Shown here piece by piece: positions 1-6,611 of a DNA stretch of 64,000 nucleotides; within the stretch, counting starts at the first letter, position 1, and each line of letters starts with the position of its first letter. The stretch is taken from positions 115,539 through 179,538 of the forward strand of contig NZ_JBHSGR010000008.1 of the NCBI RefSeq assembly GCF_042654585.1. Direction: 5' to 3'. This DNA comes from Geodermatophilus arenarius. Its GTDB lineage: Bacteria > Actinomycetota > Actinomycetes > Mycobacteriales > Geodermatophilaceae. A program made the translations under genes and the position numbers. The notes beneath the pieces are model-generated. The model was given only the letters and a program-made list of their open reading frames with translations. It did no database searches and had not been told where the DNA came from.

Positions 1-568
1 CGGGACGCCCGACGTCGACGTCCGGGGCTGGCCGTTCCTCACCCAGGCGGTGTCGGGGACCTACGAGGACGTCCGCATCTCCCTGACCGCCGCCGAGCTC
101 CGGCAGCCGGAGGGGACCACCGCCGACGTCCGGCTGCGCGGGGCGCACGTGCCGCTGTCCGACGCGCTGTCGGGGTCCGTGCGCGAGGTGCCGGTGGACC
201 GGGTCGACGGCACGGCGACGCTGTCCTACGAGCTGCTCGCGCAGCAGCTCGGCGGCGACACCACCGTGGCCCGCGAGGGCGACGGGCTGCGGGTCACCCG
301 GACCGTGGAGGTGCTCGGCCACACCGTCCCGCTCACCGCCGCGGGCACGGTGTCGCTGGACGGCCAGGACCTCGTGGTCGACGTCGAGGAGGCCGACGCG
401 GCCGGTGTCGACGTGCCCGACGTCGTCGTCGACCGGGCGAGCGACCTGCTCGACCTGCGCTACCCGGTCGAGCTGCCGTTCGGACTGGAGCTGACCGGCC
501 TGCGCCCGGCCGACGCCGGCGTCGAGGTCACCGCCGCGGCCACCGACACGGTGCTGCGCGCGCCATGA
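1..568 (+). CDS. lmeA: LmeA-family phospholipid-binding protein, 5' end missing
   Basis: The frame is open from the first bases of the window, so the N-terminus (normally a signal peptide) lies outside; 188 C-terminal residues are visible. The segment near the edge carries the DUF2993-type signature V-x-G-x-P-F-L-T-Q followed by G-x-Y-x-D-V. The family is a periplasmic lipid-binding beta-rich fold; mycobacterial LmeA binds phospholipids and affects mannan elongation of lipomannan. The stop overlaps the next gene's ATG by four bases, so the two are translationally coupled. The neighbours match the order lmeA, thioredoxin, sulfurtransferase, DUF1416, nitrobindin-like known from M. tuberculosis. 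Family assignment is good; the exact role here is inferred from the family. Confidence 0.72.
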   Translation, partial: GTPDVDVRGWPFLTQAVSGTYEDVRISLTAAELRQPEGTTADVRLRGAHVPLSDALSGSVREVPVDRVDGTATLSYELLAQQLGGDTTVAREGDGLRVTRTVEVLGHTVPLTAAGTVSLDGQDLVVDVEEADAAGVDVPDVVVDRASDLLDLRYPVELPFGLELTGLRPADAGVEVTAAATDTVLRAP

Positions 569-1050
569 GCCGCCCGGGAATGCGCACCGAGGCGGTCGGG
601 TTGGTGCGGGGGACGAGCGGGACCGCCCCGGCGGTGCTCGCCGGGGCGCTCGTGCCGACCGCCGCGGCGGCCCGGTGGCTGCGCACCCGCGACGGCCGGC
701 CCAGGACGGAGGAGGAGCCCGTGGGCGGACCGACCGCGGTCCTCGAGGAGCTCGGCGTGCGGCCGGGCGAGGCGGACCTGACCGTCGTCCAGTTCTCCAC
801 CGCGTTCTGCGGGCCGTGCCGCACCACCCGCGCCCGGCTGCAGCACCTGGAGGCGACCCGGCCGGGCCTGGCGTACGTGCACGTCGACGCCGAGAGCCAC
901 CTCGACGCCGTGCGCGAGCTCGACGTCCGGCGCACGCCGACGCTGTTCTACCTGGACCGGTCGGGCAGGCTGCTGGGCCGCAGCAGCGGCGCCCCGCGCC
1001 CGGGGGAGCTCACCGCCCTGGTGGACGCGCACACGGGCGCCCGGTCGTGA
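565..1050 (+). CDS. thioredoxin-fold protein (CGPC)
   Basis: A 161-residue protein with a C-G-P-C redox motif (C82, C85) preceded by aromatic and strand residues, and the cis-Pro signature T-P at 124-125. The N-terminus (about residues 20-38) is hydrophobic and may be a membrane anchor, putting the thioredoxin domain on one face of the membrane. The ATG overlaps the upstream TGA (ATGA). It resembles the thioredoxin-like protein between lmeA and the sulfurtransferase genes in mycobacteria. It probably serves as a thiol-disulfide reductant for the sulfur-transfer proteins downstream; that partner relation is inferred from position only. Confidence 0.85.
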   Translation: MSRPGMRTEAVGLVRGTSGTAPAVLAGALVPTAAAARWLRTRDGRPRTEEEPVGGPTAVLEELGVRPGEADLTVVQFSTAFCGPCRTTRARLQHLEATRPGLAYVHVDAESHLDAVRELDVRRTPTLFYLDRSGRLLGRSSGAPRPGELTALVDAHTGARS

Positions 1051-1055
1051 TCGGC

Positions 1056-1061
1056 TACCCT
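1056..1061 (+). promoter_or_regulatory. -10 box TACCCT for leaderless leader peptide
   Basis: TACCCT lies six bases before the GTG of the cysteine-containing leader peptide, so the transcript most likely starts at the GTG itself. Confidence 0.6.
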
Positions 1062-1067
1062 CGCCGC

Positions 1068-1142
1068 GTGGGCACCCTGCTGACCTCGCGCCGCACAGTG
1101 GACCTGTGCCGCGTCGGCAGCTGCCTGTGTCGCGCCTCCTGA
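1068..1142 (+). CDS. leaderless Cys-rich leader peptide (Ms5788A type)
   Basis: A 24-codon ORF starting at GTG directly after a -10 box and ending in TGA. The peptide has Cys at 14, 19 and 21 in the C-terminal stretch L-C-R-V-G-S-C-L-C-R-A-S, the hallmark of the short leader peptides found upstream of actinobacterial sulfurtransferase/DUF4395 operons. In mycobacteria such leaderless cysteine ORFs work as cysteine-responsive attenuators: slow translation of Cys codons when cysteine is scarce opens downstream expression. A 6-bp GC hairpin begins right after the stop, and the sulfurtransferase operon follows. Coding status is inferred from start position, Cys content and context. Confidence 0.72.
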   Translation: MGTLLTSRRTVDLCRVGSCLCRAS

Positions 1143-1161
1143 GGGCGGTTCCACCCCGCCC
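1143..1161 (+). promoter_or_regulatory. hairpin directly after leader peptide stop (attenuator candidate)
   Basis: GGGCGG pairs with CCGCCC across the loop TTCCACC. The stem begins one base after the leader peptide TGA, so a ribosome terminating or stalling on the leader would cover or release it. It probably acts in attenuation; no U-run follows, so sequestration is as likely as termination. Confidence 0.45.
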
Positions 1162-1197
1162 AGACGTGCCCTGACCGCCGTCCGGAGACCCCTCTTC

Positions 1198-1446
1198 ATG
1201 CCCCTGAGTCCTGCCCGCACGGTCGACGTGCGCGGGCCCCGCCCCACCGCGTGGGTCACCGGCGCCGTCCTGGCCCTCGTCTCCGCCGTCGGCGCGGCGG
1301 GGTACCTGCTCGGTGCGCCGGTGCTCGGCGCCGTCGCCACCGGGTTCGTCCTCGTCGCGGCCCTGCTCGGCGCGGCCACCGCGTCCTGCCCCGGCCGCGA
1401 GCCGTACCCGACCGTCCGGCGGGCCCGTCCCGCCCCCACCGCCTGA
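1198..1446 (+). CDS. short DUF4395-like membrane protein
   Basis: An 82-residue protein with two hydrophobic stretches (about 20-40 and 43-62). The opening V-D-V-R-G-P-R-x-T-A matches the start of DUF4395 proteins that sit between the Cys leader peptide and the sulfurtransferase in other actinobacteria, but the usual second half of about 60 residues is absent and the C-terminus is a short Pro/Arg tail. A GGAGA lies ten bases before the ATG. Only 36 bases separate it from the next gene, so no remnant of a longer frame is left. Function unknown; either a naturally short member or a decayed one. Confidence 0.6.
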   Translation: MPLSPARTVDVRGPRPTAWVTGAVLALVSAVGAAGYLLGAPVLGAVATGFVLVAALLGAATASCPGREPYPTVRRARPAPTA

Positions 1447-1482
1447 CCGTCCGCACACCCACCACAGGGAGGAAGACCCCCC

Positions 1483-2316
1483 ATGAGCCGCAACGACGTG
1501 CTCGTCACCGCCGACTGGGCGCAGGAGAACATCGGCGCCCCCGGCATCGTCTTCGTCGAGGTCGACGAGGACACCAGCGCCTACGACAAGGGCCACATCG
1601 AGGGCGCGGTCAAGCTGGACTGGAAGACCGACCTCCAGGACCCGCTGCGCCGCGACTTCGTGGGCAAGGAGCAGTTCGAGGAGCTGCTGTCCGCCAAGGG
1701 CATCGGCAACGACGACACCGTCGTCCTCTACGGCGGCAACAACAACTGGTTCGCCGCCTACGCCTACTGGTACTTCAAGCTCTACGGCCACGACCAGGTC
1801 AAGCTCCTCGACGGCGGCCGCAAGAAGTGGGAGCTCGACAGCCGCCCGCTGTCCTCCGACGCCGTCGAGCGCCCGGCCACCCAGTACCGGGCCCAGGAGC
1901 CCGACACCTCCATCCGCGCCTTCCGCGACGAGGTCGTCGCCGCGATCGGCCAGCAGAACCTGGTCGACGTCCGCTCGCCCGACGAGTTCGCCGGCAAGCT
2001 GGTCGCCCCCGCCCACCTCCCGCAGGAGGGCGCGCAGCGTCCCGGCCACATCCCGACCGCGGTGAACGTGCCGTGGAGCAAGGCGGCCAACGAGGACGGC
2101 ACCTTCAAGAGCGACGACGAGCTGCGCAAGCTCTACGCCGACGCCGGCCTCGACGAGTCCAAGGACACCATCGCCTACTGCCGGATCGGTGAGCGCTCGA
2201 GCCACACCTGGTTCGTGCTGCGCGAGCTGCTCGGCCACCAGAACGTCAAGAACTACGACGGCTCCTGGACCGAGTACGGCTCGCTGGTCGGTGTCCCGAT
2301 CGAGAAGGGGGCCTGA
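1483..2316 (+). CDS. sseA: thiosulfate/3-mercaptopyruvate sulfurtransferase
   Basis: A 277-residue protein with two rhodanese domains (about 8-125 and 145-270). The C-terminal domain carries the active-site loop C-R-I-G-E-R-S (C233), which takes up the sulfane sulfur; the N-terminal domain has Gly/Asn in the matching loop and is inactive, the normal arrangement. The family moves sulfur from thiosulfate or mercaptopyruvate to a thiol acceptor or cyanide in the cytoplasm. GGGAGGAAG lies a suitable distance before the ATG. The gene sits in the leader-peptide operon, two bases before DUF1416, as in M. tuberculosis cysA2/sseC2. Confidence 0.92.
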   Translation: MSRNDVLVTADWAQENIGAPGIVFVEVDEDTSAYDKGHIEGAVKLDWKTDLQDPLRRDFVGKEQFEELLSAKGIGNDDTVVLYGGNNNWFAAYAYWYFKLYGHDQVKLLDGGRKKWELDSRPLSSDAVERPATQYRAQEPDTSIRAFRDEVVAAIGQQNLVDVRSPDEFAGKLVAPAHLPQEGAQRPGHIPTAVNVPWSKAANEDGTFKSDDELRKLYADAGLDESKDTIAYCRIGERSSHTWFVLRELLGHQNVKNYDGSWTEYGSLVGVPIEKGA

Positions 2317-2318
2317 GC

Positions 2319-2615
2319 GTGTGCGGCGCCCCGAGGCAGGGCGGTGCCCTCGCCGGGATCGACCTGGCCACCCAGACGGTGATCCAGGGCCAGGTGTGGC
2401 ACGACGGCGCGCCGGTGGCCGGTGCCTACGTCCGGCTGCTCGACGCCACCGACGAGTTCACCGCCGAGGTGGTCACCAGCCCGGAGGGCGAGTTCCGCTT
2501 CTTCGCCGCACCGGGCACCTGGAAGCTGCGCTCGCTGGCCCCCGTCGGCCGCGGTGAGCGCGTCGTCGAGGCCGAGGTCGGGCTGACGGAGACGACCGTC
2601 GTCCTCGAGAAGTAG
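2319..2615 (+). CDS. DUF1416 protein (SseC-like)
   Basis: A 98-residue protein beginning V-C-G-A-P, with a beta-sandwich pattern (G-x-V-x-x-D-G-x-P-V-x-G-A-Y-V-R-L-L-D) like a carboxypeptidase-regulatory/transthyretin fold, typical of DUF1416. It always accompanies the actinobacterial sulfurtransferase and is called SseC in mycobacteria. GTG starts two bases after the sulfurtransferase stop. Its biochemical role is not known; a part in sulfur transfer is inferred from the conserved pairing. A strong terminator follows. Confidence 0.88.
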   Translation: MCGAPRQGGALAGIDLATQTVIQGQVWHDGAPVAGAYVRLLDATDEFTAEVVTSPEGEFRFFAAPGTWKLRSLAPVGRGERVVEAEVGLTETTVVLEK

Positions 2616-2625
2616 TCCCCTGCGC

Positions 2626-2663
2626 ACGGCGCCCCTCCCGGCTGCGGCCGGGAGGGGCGCCGT
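2626..2663 (+). terminator. strong intrinsic-type hairpin after DUF1416
   Basis: Sixteen-base arms (2626-2641 and 2648-2663) pair perfectly around a six-base loop. It closes the sulfur operon and also faces the convergent phosphatase gene. Confidence 0.85.
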
Positions 2664-2664
2664 C

Positions 2665-2724
2665 GTGTCCGGGGTCGGTCGTGTCCGGGGTCGGTCGTGT
2701 CCGGGGTCGGTCGTGTCCGGGGTC
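2665..2724 (+). repeat. 16-base tandem repeat, 3.75 copies
   Basis: The unit GTGTCCGGGGTCGGTC starts at 2665, 2681, 2697 and 2713 (last copy cut). The array lies between the terminator and the stop codon of the convergent PAS-PP2C gene; the last copy touches that stop. As 16 is not a multiple of three, the array is not coding. Confidence 0.9.
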
Positions 2725-3955
2725 AGGAGATGCCGGGCGGGAGCCGGTTGGGGCCGGCCTCCGGGGGGCGCGGCCGGTCCTCGGGGAACGCGCGGACGGC
2801 GACCAGCGCGACGTCGTCGGCGCCGGCCGCGGGCACCATCCGGGCCAGCACGGTGTCGCACAGCTCCTCCAGCGGGACCTCGCCGAGGTCGCGCAGGGCC
2901 TCCCGCAGCGCCGCCAGCCCGGCGTCGAGGTCGGCGTCGCGGCGCTCGACCAGGCCGTCGGTGACGAGGAGCAGGGTGTGCCCGTCCGCCAGCTCGGCCG
3001 TGTGGTCGGTGCGCCGCGTGTCGGGATCGACGCCGAGCATGCGGTCGGGGCGGGTCTCCAGCAGCGTGGTGGTCCCGTCCGGGGCGAGCAGGACCGGCGG
3101 CAGGTGGCCGGCGTTGCTCCAGCGCAGCACCCGGGTCCCGGCCACCGGCACGTCCGGGTGCCGCTCGACGCGGGCGAGCGCCACGGTGGCCAGGGTGCCC
3201 ACCGCGAGGCCGCGCGCCGCGCGCTCGGTCCGCGTCAGCGTCGCCGACGGCGGTTCCTGCTGGTCCCAGGCCAGCGCCCGCACCAGCCCGCGCAGCTGGC
3301 CCATCGCCGCCGCGGCGTCGCTGTCGTGGCCGACGACGTCGCCGATCACGAGCACCGTCGCGCCGTCGGGCTGGAGGAAGGCGTCGTACCAGTCACCGCC
3401 GACCCGGGCGCCGTCGGCGGCCGGGCGGTAGCGGACCGCGATCTGCAGGTGGTCCGGCTCCGGCGGCGGGGTGAGCAGCGCCTGCTGCAGCCGGTCGGAC
3501 AGCGCTCGCTCGACGGCGGCCTGCTCGGTGACCCGCCGCAGCTCCTCGGCCTGCCGGCGTGCGGCGAGCCGGTCGGTGAGGTCGCGGAAGGAGACGACGA
3601 CGCCGGTCACCTCACCGTCCTCCACCATCGGGACGGCGATGAGCTCCACGGGCACCGGCGTGCCGTCCGTGCGCCAGAACACCTCCGAGTCGGCGGCGAC
3701 GGTCCGGCCGGACCGCAGCGCCCGCCAGACCGGGCACTCCTCGCGGGGGTACGGGGAGCCGTCGGGCCGCCGGTGGTGCATGAGCTCGTGCTGGTCGTGA
3801 CCGAGCTGCTCGGCGGCGGGCCGGCCGGTGATCCGCTCGGCGGCCGGGTTGACGAACTCCACCCGCCCGGCCAGGTCGAGGCCGTAGATCCCGTCGGCGA
3901 CGGTCGCGAGCACCCGTTCGTGGCGGGCCGCCGTCCGGGCGAGCTCGGCCTCCAC
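2723..3955 (-). CDS. PAS domain PP2C-type (SpoIIE-like) serine phosphatase
   Basis: The reading frame has a PAS domain (about residues 12-115 from this start: G-I-Y-G-L-D, F-V-N-P-A-A-E-R-I-T-G) followed by a short coiled linker and a SpoIIE/PP2C phosphatase domain with V-G-G-D-W-Y-D, G-D-V-V-G-H-D, S-N-A-G-H-L-P and T-D-G-L-V-E-R as metal-binding blocks. Such actinobacterial proteins dephosphorylate anti-anti-sigma factors in response to a PAS-sensed signal. The start is uncertain: the GTG used here has no ribosome site, whereas AGGAGG sits eight bases before an in-frame ATC (first base at 3991) twelve codons upstream. Convergent with the sulfur operon. Confidence 0.85.
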   Translation of the reverse strand: MEAELARTAARHERVLATVADGIYGLDLAGRVEFVNPAAERITGRPAAEQLGHDQHELMHHRRPDGSPYPREECPVWRALRSGRTVAADSEVFWRTDGTPVPVELIAVPMVEDGEVTGVVVSFRDLTDRLAARRQAEELRRVTEQAAVERALSDRLQQALLTPPPEPDHLQIAVRYRPAADGARVGGDWYDAFLQPDGATVLVIGDVVGHDSDAAAAMGQLRGLVRALAWDQQEPPSATLTRTERAARGLAVGTLATVALARVERHPDVPVAGTRVLRWSNAGHLPPVLLAPDGTTTLLETRPDRMLGVDPDTRRTDHTAELADGHTLLLVTDGLVERRDADLDAGLAALREALRDLGEVPLEELCDTVLARMVPAAGADDVALVAVRAFPEDRPRPPEAGPNRLPPGIS

Positions 3956-4152
3956 CCGGTGCAGGCCGTCCGCCGTGGTCCGTGGGTCGATGGCGCCGTC
4001 CTCCTCCGCTCCGCCGGGCCGTGACCCCTCCAGGGTGCCCGACGCGCTCAGGTGCGCAGCCCGGGCACCGCCGCGGCGGGTGGCCTCCCGTGATCGGCAC
4101 GGCGCCCATCCGCCCCGCGGCGGGTCCCGCGGCGCAGCGCCGGGTGGGTGCC

Positions 4153-4158
4153 TACCGT
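4153..4158 (+). promoter_or_regulatory. -10 box TACCGT before small membrane ORF
   Basis: TACCGT ends six bases before the GTG at 4165; leaderless arrangement. Confidence 0.5.
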
Positions 4159-4164
4159 GGCGTC

Positions 4165-4311
4165 GTGGTCGCCGCCTGGGTCCTCGTCGCGCTCGCCGTG
4201 CTGCTGGCGGTCGCGTGCGGCGTCGCCGCGAGGCGGCTGGCCCGGCGGCCGGCCGAGCGGTCCCGCCGCGTGCCGCCGTCGCCGCCGGGCCGGCCCGCCG
4301 GCGGGCGCTGA
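4165..4311 (+). CDS. 48-aa single-span membrane peptide, leaderless
   Basis: A GTG ORF placed exactly one leaderless spacing after a TACCGT box. The first 22 residues are a strong transmembrane segment (V-A-A-W-V-L-V-A-L-A-V-L-L) and the rest is Arg/Pro-rich, so an N-out or N-in single-pass protein with a basic tail is likely. No family recognised. It lies between the divergent phosphatase and the nitrobindin-like operon. The promoter geometry and hydrophobic start support coding; there is no homology evidence from here. Confidence 0.45.
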   Translation: MVAAWVLVALAVLLAVACGVAARRLARRPAERSRRVPPSPPGRPAGGR

Positions 4312-4341
4312 CCGCCGCGGGAGCGCAGGTCGCGGCCGGGC

Positions 4342-4347
4342 TACGGT
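4342..4347 (+). promoter_or_regulatory. -10 box TACGGT for uORF/nitrobindin-like operon
   Basis: TACGGT ends seven bases before the ATG of an 8-codon ORF that runs into the nitrobindin-like start. Confidence 0.55.
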
Positions 4348-4354
4348 GGCGGGC

Positions 4355-4381
4355 ATGCCTCCCCGGGACGCCGGCCGGTGA
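4355..4381 (+). CDS. 8-codon leaderless upstream ORF
   Basis: ATG lies one leaderless spacing after TACGGT and reads M-P-P-R-D-A-G-R then TGA. The TGA overlaps the GTG of the nitrobindin-like gene (GTGA), so ribosomes entering at the 5' end would finish exactly at the next start. It may be a translational entry device rather than a functional peptide. Confidence 0.38.
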   Translation: MPPRDAGR

Positions 4382-4914
4382 CCGGCCCGACCGAACTGCC
4401 CGTCGCCGACACCGTCGACGTCCGCGAGGGCCCCGAGGTGGCGCACGCACTGCTGTCGGTGCTGCCGCTGCTGGGCGAGTGGCACGGCGAGGGCGTGCTC
4501 GCCGGCGGGGACGCCGGCGACCGGCGCTTCGGCCAGTGGATCCGGTTCGCCCACGACGGCCGCGACTTCCTCGCCTACGAGTCGCGCACCTGGCTGATCG
4601 GCGACGACGGCCGGGTCGAGGGCCCCGCGTCCCGCGAGTCCGGCTTCTGGCGGCCGCGCGGCGAGGACGACGTCGAGCTGCTGGTGACCAGCGCCGAGGG
4701 CGTGCTCGAGCTGTACGTCGGCCGCGCCCGCACGACGACGAGCTGGGAGCTCACCACCGACGTCGTCGCGCGGACCCAGGACGCGCCGGACACCACCCGC
4801 GCCGTGCGGCTGTACGGCATCGTCGAGGGGGCGCTCATGTACGCCGTCGACCGCGCCGGCGCGGACACCCCGCTGCGGCCCACCATGTCGGCGCGGCTGG
4901 AGCGGCTGCGGTGA
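4378..4914 (+). CDS. nitrobindin-like (FABP/lipocalin-fold) protein
   Basis: A 178-residue beta-barrel protein with the family signature G-x-W-x-G-x-G (G33-E-W-H-G-E-G39). Nitrobindins hold ferric haem and isomerise peroxynitrite, using a proximal His near the C-terminus just before a short l-s-A-x-L segment. Here that position reads T-M-S-A-R-L with no His, which suggests it does not bind haem in the canonical way and belongs with the Rv0813c-type members. It overlaps the upstream mini-ORF and the downstream DUF885 gene by four bases each. Ligand unknown. Confidence 0.82.
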   Translation: MTGPTELPVADTVDVREGPEVAHALLSVLPLLGEWHGEGVLAGGDAGDRRFGQWIRFAHDGRDFLAYESRTWLIGDDGRVEGPASRESGFWRPRGEDDVELLVTSAEGVLELYVGRARTTTSWELTTDVVARTQDAPDTTRAVRLYGIVEGALMYAVDRAGADTPLRPTMSARLERLR

Positions 4915-6611
4915 CCGCCCCGGGAGACACGCCCCGGCAGGTGGCCGACCGCTACGTCGACGCCGTCTGCGACCTCGACCCGATCGTCGCGACGTCGCTG
5001 GGCACCCGGCCCGGCGACGACCGGCTGCCCGATCCCAGCCCCGCCGGCCTCGAGGCGGAGGCCGAGCTGACCCGCTCGACGCTGGGCGAGCTGGACGCCG
5101 TCCTCGCCGCCGACCCGGCGCTGGACGAGGACCCGGTCGAGCGCCGCTGCGCCCGGCTGCTGCACGAGCGGCTGGGCGCCGAGCTGGCCGCGCACGAGGC
5201 CGGCGAGGGCTTCCGGGCGCTGTCGAACCTGTTCAGCCCGGTGCACTCCATCCGCCAGGTCTTCCTGCTCATGCCGACGGCGACCGACGACGACTGGGGC
5301 GTGGTCGCCCGCCGGATGGCCCGGGTGCCCGAGGCCTACCGCGGCTACCTCGACACGCTGCGCGAGGGCGCCCGCCGCGGGCTGTTCGTGGCGCCGCGGC
5401 AGGTGTCCACCGTCGTCGGCCAGCTCGGCGAGTGGCTCACCGGGCCGTTCTTCGGCGGGCTGGCGGCCTCCGGCCCCGACGCGGTGCGCGGCGACCTCGA
5501 CGCCGCCGCCCGCGCGGCCGACGCCGCGGTGGCCGAGGTGCGCGACTTCCTGCGCGACGAGTACCTCCCGCGGGCGGAGGGGACGCCGGACGCCGTCGGC
5601 CGGGACCGGTACGCCGTCGCCGCCCGCCGGTGGAACGGCTCGGACCTCGGCGCGGGGGAGGGCCTGGAGGAGGCCTACGCGTGGGGCTGGGCCGAGCACC
5701 GGCGGCTGCTGGCCGAGCAGCAGGCCGAGGCCCGGGCGCTGCGGCCGGGCTCCTCGCCCAAGGAGGCCATGGCCTGGCTCGACGAGCACGGCCCCGCCGT
5801 CGACGGCGTCGAGGCCGTCCGGCAGCGGCTGCAGGCGATGATGGACGAGGCGGTCACCGCCCTCGACGGCACCCACTTCGACCTCGCCGAGCCGGTCCGC
5901 CGGGTGGAGGCGATGATCGCGCCGCCCGGCAGCGCGGCGGCGCCGTACTACACCCGCCCGGCGCAGGACTTCTCCCGGCCGGGCCGCACCTGGCTGCCGA
6001 CGCTGGGCCGCGAGCGGTTCCCGCTCTGGGACCTGGTGTCGATCTGGTACCACGAGGGCGTCCCGGGCCACCACCTGCAGCTGGCGCAGTGGGCCTACGT
6101 CTCCGGCGACCTGTCCACCTACCAGACGTCGCTGGGCTCGGTCAGCGCGAACGTCGAGGGCTGGGCGCTGTACGCCGAGCGGCTCATGGACGAGCTCGGG
6201 TACCTCACCGACACCGGCGCCCGGATGGGCTACCTCGACGCCCAGCAGCTGCGCGCCATCCGCGTGGTCATCGACATCGGCATGCACCTGCGCCTGCCGG
6301 TGCCCGAGGACGCCGAGGGCGTGCTGGCCGAGCACCGCGGGCAGCCGTGGACGCCGGAGCTCGCGCGGGCGTTCGCCGGCGAGCACCTGGGCAGCGACCC
6401 GGCGTTCCTCGACAGCGAGCTGATCCGCTACCTGGGCCTGCCCGGGCAGGCGATCAGCTACAAGCTCGGCGAGCGCGCCTGGCTGGCCGGCCGGGCGGCG
6501 GCGCAGCGGGCGCGCGGTGCCGACTTCGACCTGAAGGCCTGGCACATGGCGGCGCTGTCGCAGGGCTCGCTCGGGCTCGACGACCTCGAGGCCGAGCTCG
6601 CGGTCCTCTAG
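4911..6611 (+). CDS. DUF885 family metallopeptidase-like protein
   Basis: A 566-residue protein. Near residue 381 it has H-E-G-V-P-G-H-H, the DUF885 hallmark resembling a zinc-peptidase H-E-x-x-x-x-H-H motif, and further on N-V-E-G-W-A-L-Y-A-E with a likely third ligand Glu. No signal peptide is visible, so it is probably cytoplasmic. GTG overlaps the preceding stop (GTGA), so it is co-translated with the nitrobindin-like gene. Length is usual for the family. Peptidase activity is inferred from the family; substrate unknown. Confidence 0.88.
   Translation: MTAPGDTPRQVADRYVDAVCDLDPIVATSLGTRPGDDRLPDPSPAGLEAEAELTRSTLGELDAVLAADPALDEDPVERRCARLLHERLGAELAAHEAGEGFRALSNLFSPVHSIRQVFLLMPTATDDDWGVVARRMARVPEAYRGYLDTLREGARRGLFVAPRQVSTVVGQLGEWLTGPFFGGLAASGPDAVRGDLDAAARAADAAVAEVRDFLRDEYLPRAEGTPDAVGRDRYAVAARRWNGSDLGAGEGLEEAYAWGWAEHRRLLAEQQAEARALRPGSSPKEAMAWLDEHGPAVDGVEAVRQRLQAMMDEAVTALDGTHFDLAEPVRRVEAMIAPPGSAAAPYYTRPAQDFSRPGRTWLPTLGRERFPLWDLVSIWYHEGVPGHHLQLAQWAYVSGDLSTYQTSLGSVSANVEGWALYAERLMDELGYLTDTGARMGYLDAQQLRAIRVVIDIGMHLRLPVPEDAEGVLAEHRGQPWTPELARAFAGEHLGSDPAFLDSELIRYLGLPGQAISYKLGERAWLAGRAAAQRARGADFDLKAWHMAALSQGSLGLDDLEAELAVL

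Noticed and set aside
460..2238. Long minus-strand open frame across the thioredoxin-sulfurtransferase genes
   Set aside because: Low-complexity Gly/Ala/Arg composition and no family; it is a shadow of the plus-strand genes in GC-rich DNA. The same applies to many other long antisense frames in the window.
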